Part shown: piece after piece, positions 63,376 to 64,000 of the stretch
Numbering within the stretch: position 1 is the first letter of the stretch
Layout: the number at the start of each line of letters is the position of its first letter
Assembly: GCA_024516035.1 (NCBI GenBank)
Contig: CM044957.1
Location: forward strand, 310,001-374,000
Direction: 5' to 3'
Length of the DNA: 64,000 nucleotides
DNA from: Bactericera cockerelli
Lineage: Eukaryota; Arthropoda; Insecta; Hemiptera; Triozidae
The notes under the pieces: generated by a model
The model's input: the letters and a program-made list of their open reading frames with translations, nothing else
Told to the model about the DNA's origin: nothing
Databases searched by the model: none
Translations under genes and position numbers: made by a program

Positions 63376-64000
63376 CCTGCCACATAGTTAGTATCATAAC
63401 TTCAATTACGCAGAGTCCCAATAAGCAGTCCCCAGTCTCCTGACGCATCGAGCGCATCGAGTACTGCCTGCAGTGCCTGCTGACCTAAGCGGTGCCTACT
63501 GATACCTGATACATATCACCCTGCGGAATCCACACAATGTTCCATATAATCTTCATGTAAGAAATAAGTAAATACTTCACCTCAAGAAATAAGCAATTTT
63601 CTATTTAGTGATTTCTATATTCTATATTCTACATAATATTAGTACCTAGTACCATAAGGTGTACTAAAATCAATATTTTTCTTTTAAGAATTTTTTTACC
63701 TCGGTAAATTCTAGGCGTACAAAAGTTAATTATCATTATTTTTTTTTCTTCTCTTATATTATTTCATAGTTTCTTTTTAACGTTGTTATCAACAATACTG
63801 TTCAATTTGAATAAAACTTTTTAATAGTACCTTGCAAAAAGTTAAAACCTTTTTGCAATCAAAGCAATCAAAACGGCTTCTTCCGATTCTTCGCGAAAGT
63901 CTTCTGAAGAATCAATCCCAGATTTATTTCCAAACGCTGCCTTAGGCGAATCGATCGTACCTAGCGCAGATATTGTTCAACTTGAACGTATTTTAAATAA
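63376..64000 (+). promoter_or_regulatory. Leader of second copy with open gag-frame extension
   Basis: Conserved leader. From about 63850 a frame without ATG runs to the window end in register with copy 1's gag, including codons for serine-rich sequence and a PDLFPNAALGES stretch. Copy 1 has the same open extension at about 34260-34425. Confidence 0.6.

Larger units (their letters stand above)
62698..64000 (+). mobile_element. Second errantivirus copy, 5' part
   Basis: Plus-strand copy of the element at 27362-35664. It contains the 5' LTR, primer-binding site, 42-bp repeats and leader up to just before gag, then leaves the window. The LTR differs from copy 1 by many substitutions, so the two come from separate insertions. 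Coding integrity cannot be judged from this window. Confidence 0.95.

Overview
The window reads as a gene-poor, AT-rich, repeat-saturated animal chromosome, most likely insect. The evidence is spliced host exons with GT...AG introns, an env-bearing errantivirus (an insect Ty3/gypsy lineage), a Toll-type receptor, and several tRNA- and 5S-derived SINE families. Frequent TAGGTA-type runs recall hemipteran genomes, but that is only an impression. There are no bacterial-style genes. A 100-N scaffold gap lies at 53306-53405.

Layout. 1-12 kb: no convincing gene; a 34-bp satellite block (5.04-6.44 kb) carries two SINE insertions, followed by a dense run of SINEs and a hAT-like MITE. 12.5-18.4 kb: TIR/fold-back DNA elements, one nested and three abutting end to end, all with CAGGGT termini at TA sites; one keeps a transposase remnant. 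18.4-27.3 kb: SINEs, small tandem repeats and a pogo-like MITE. 27362-35664 (minus): a complete errantivirus with gag, pol, env, near-identical LTRs, primer-binding site, polypurine tract and TACA target-site duplication. 36-43 kb: minisatellites and SINE debris. 43.05-48.67 kb: a large nested palindrome broken by a Jockey-like LINE, a 21-bp minisatellite and an RTE LINE. 49.3-50.1 kb: a SINE head joined to a LINE 3' end. 51.25-52.87 kb: an internally deleted piggyBac element between TTAA sites.

Host genes sit on the right. Two minus-strand exons (53599-54631) encode the N-terminus of a mitochondrial nuclease resembling MGME1, cut off by the gap. Two plus-strand exons (56953-58773) encode the signal peptide and leucine-rich repeats of a Toll-like receptor. 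Past its second exon come an antisense SINE, a head-to-tail pair of Helitron-like elements with CTAG ends (60232-62322), and the 5' part of a second, diverged errantivirus copy in the opposite orientation to the first (62698 to the window end).

Functionally the window is mostly a record of transposition. The errantivirus is the only element with all reading frames open and could be recently active. The SINEs share bodies or tails with each other and with a LINE, which suggests module exchange and borrowing of LINE machinery. The Toll and MGME1-like exons are the only host coding sequence I can support.
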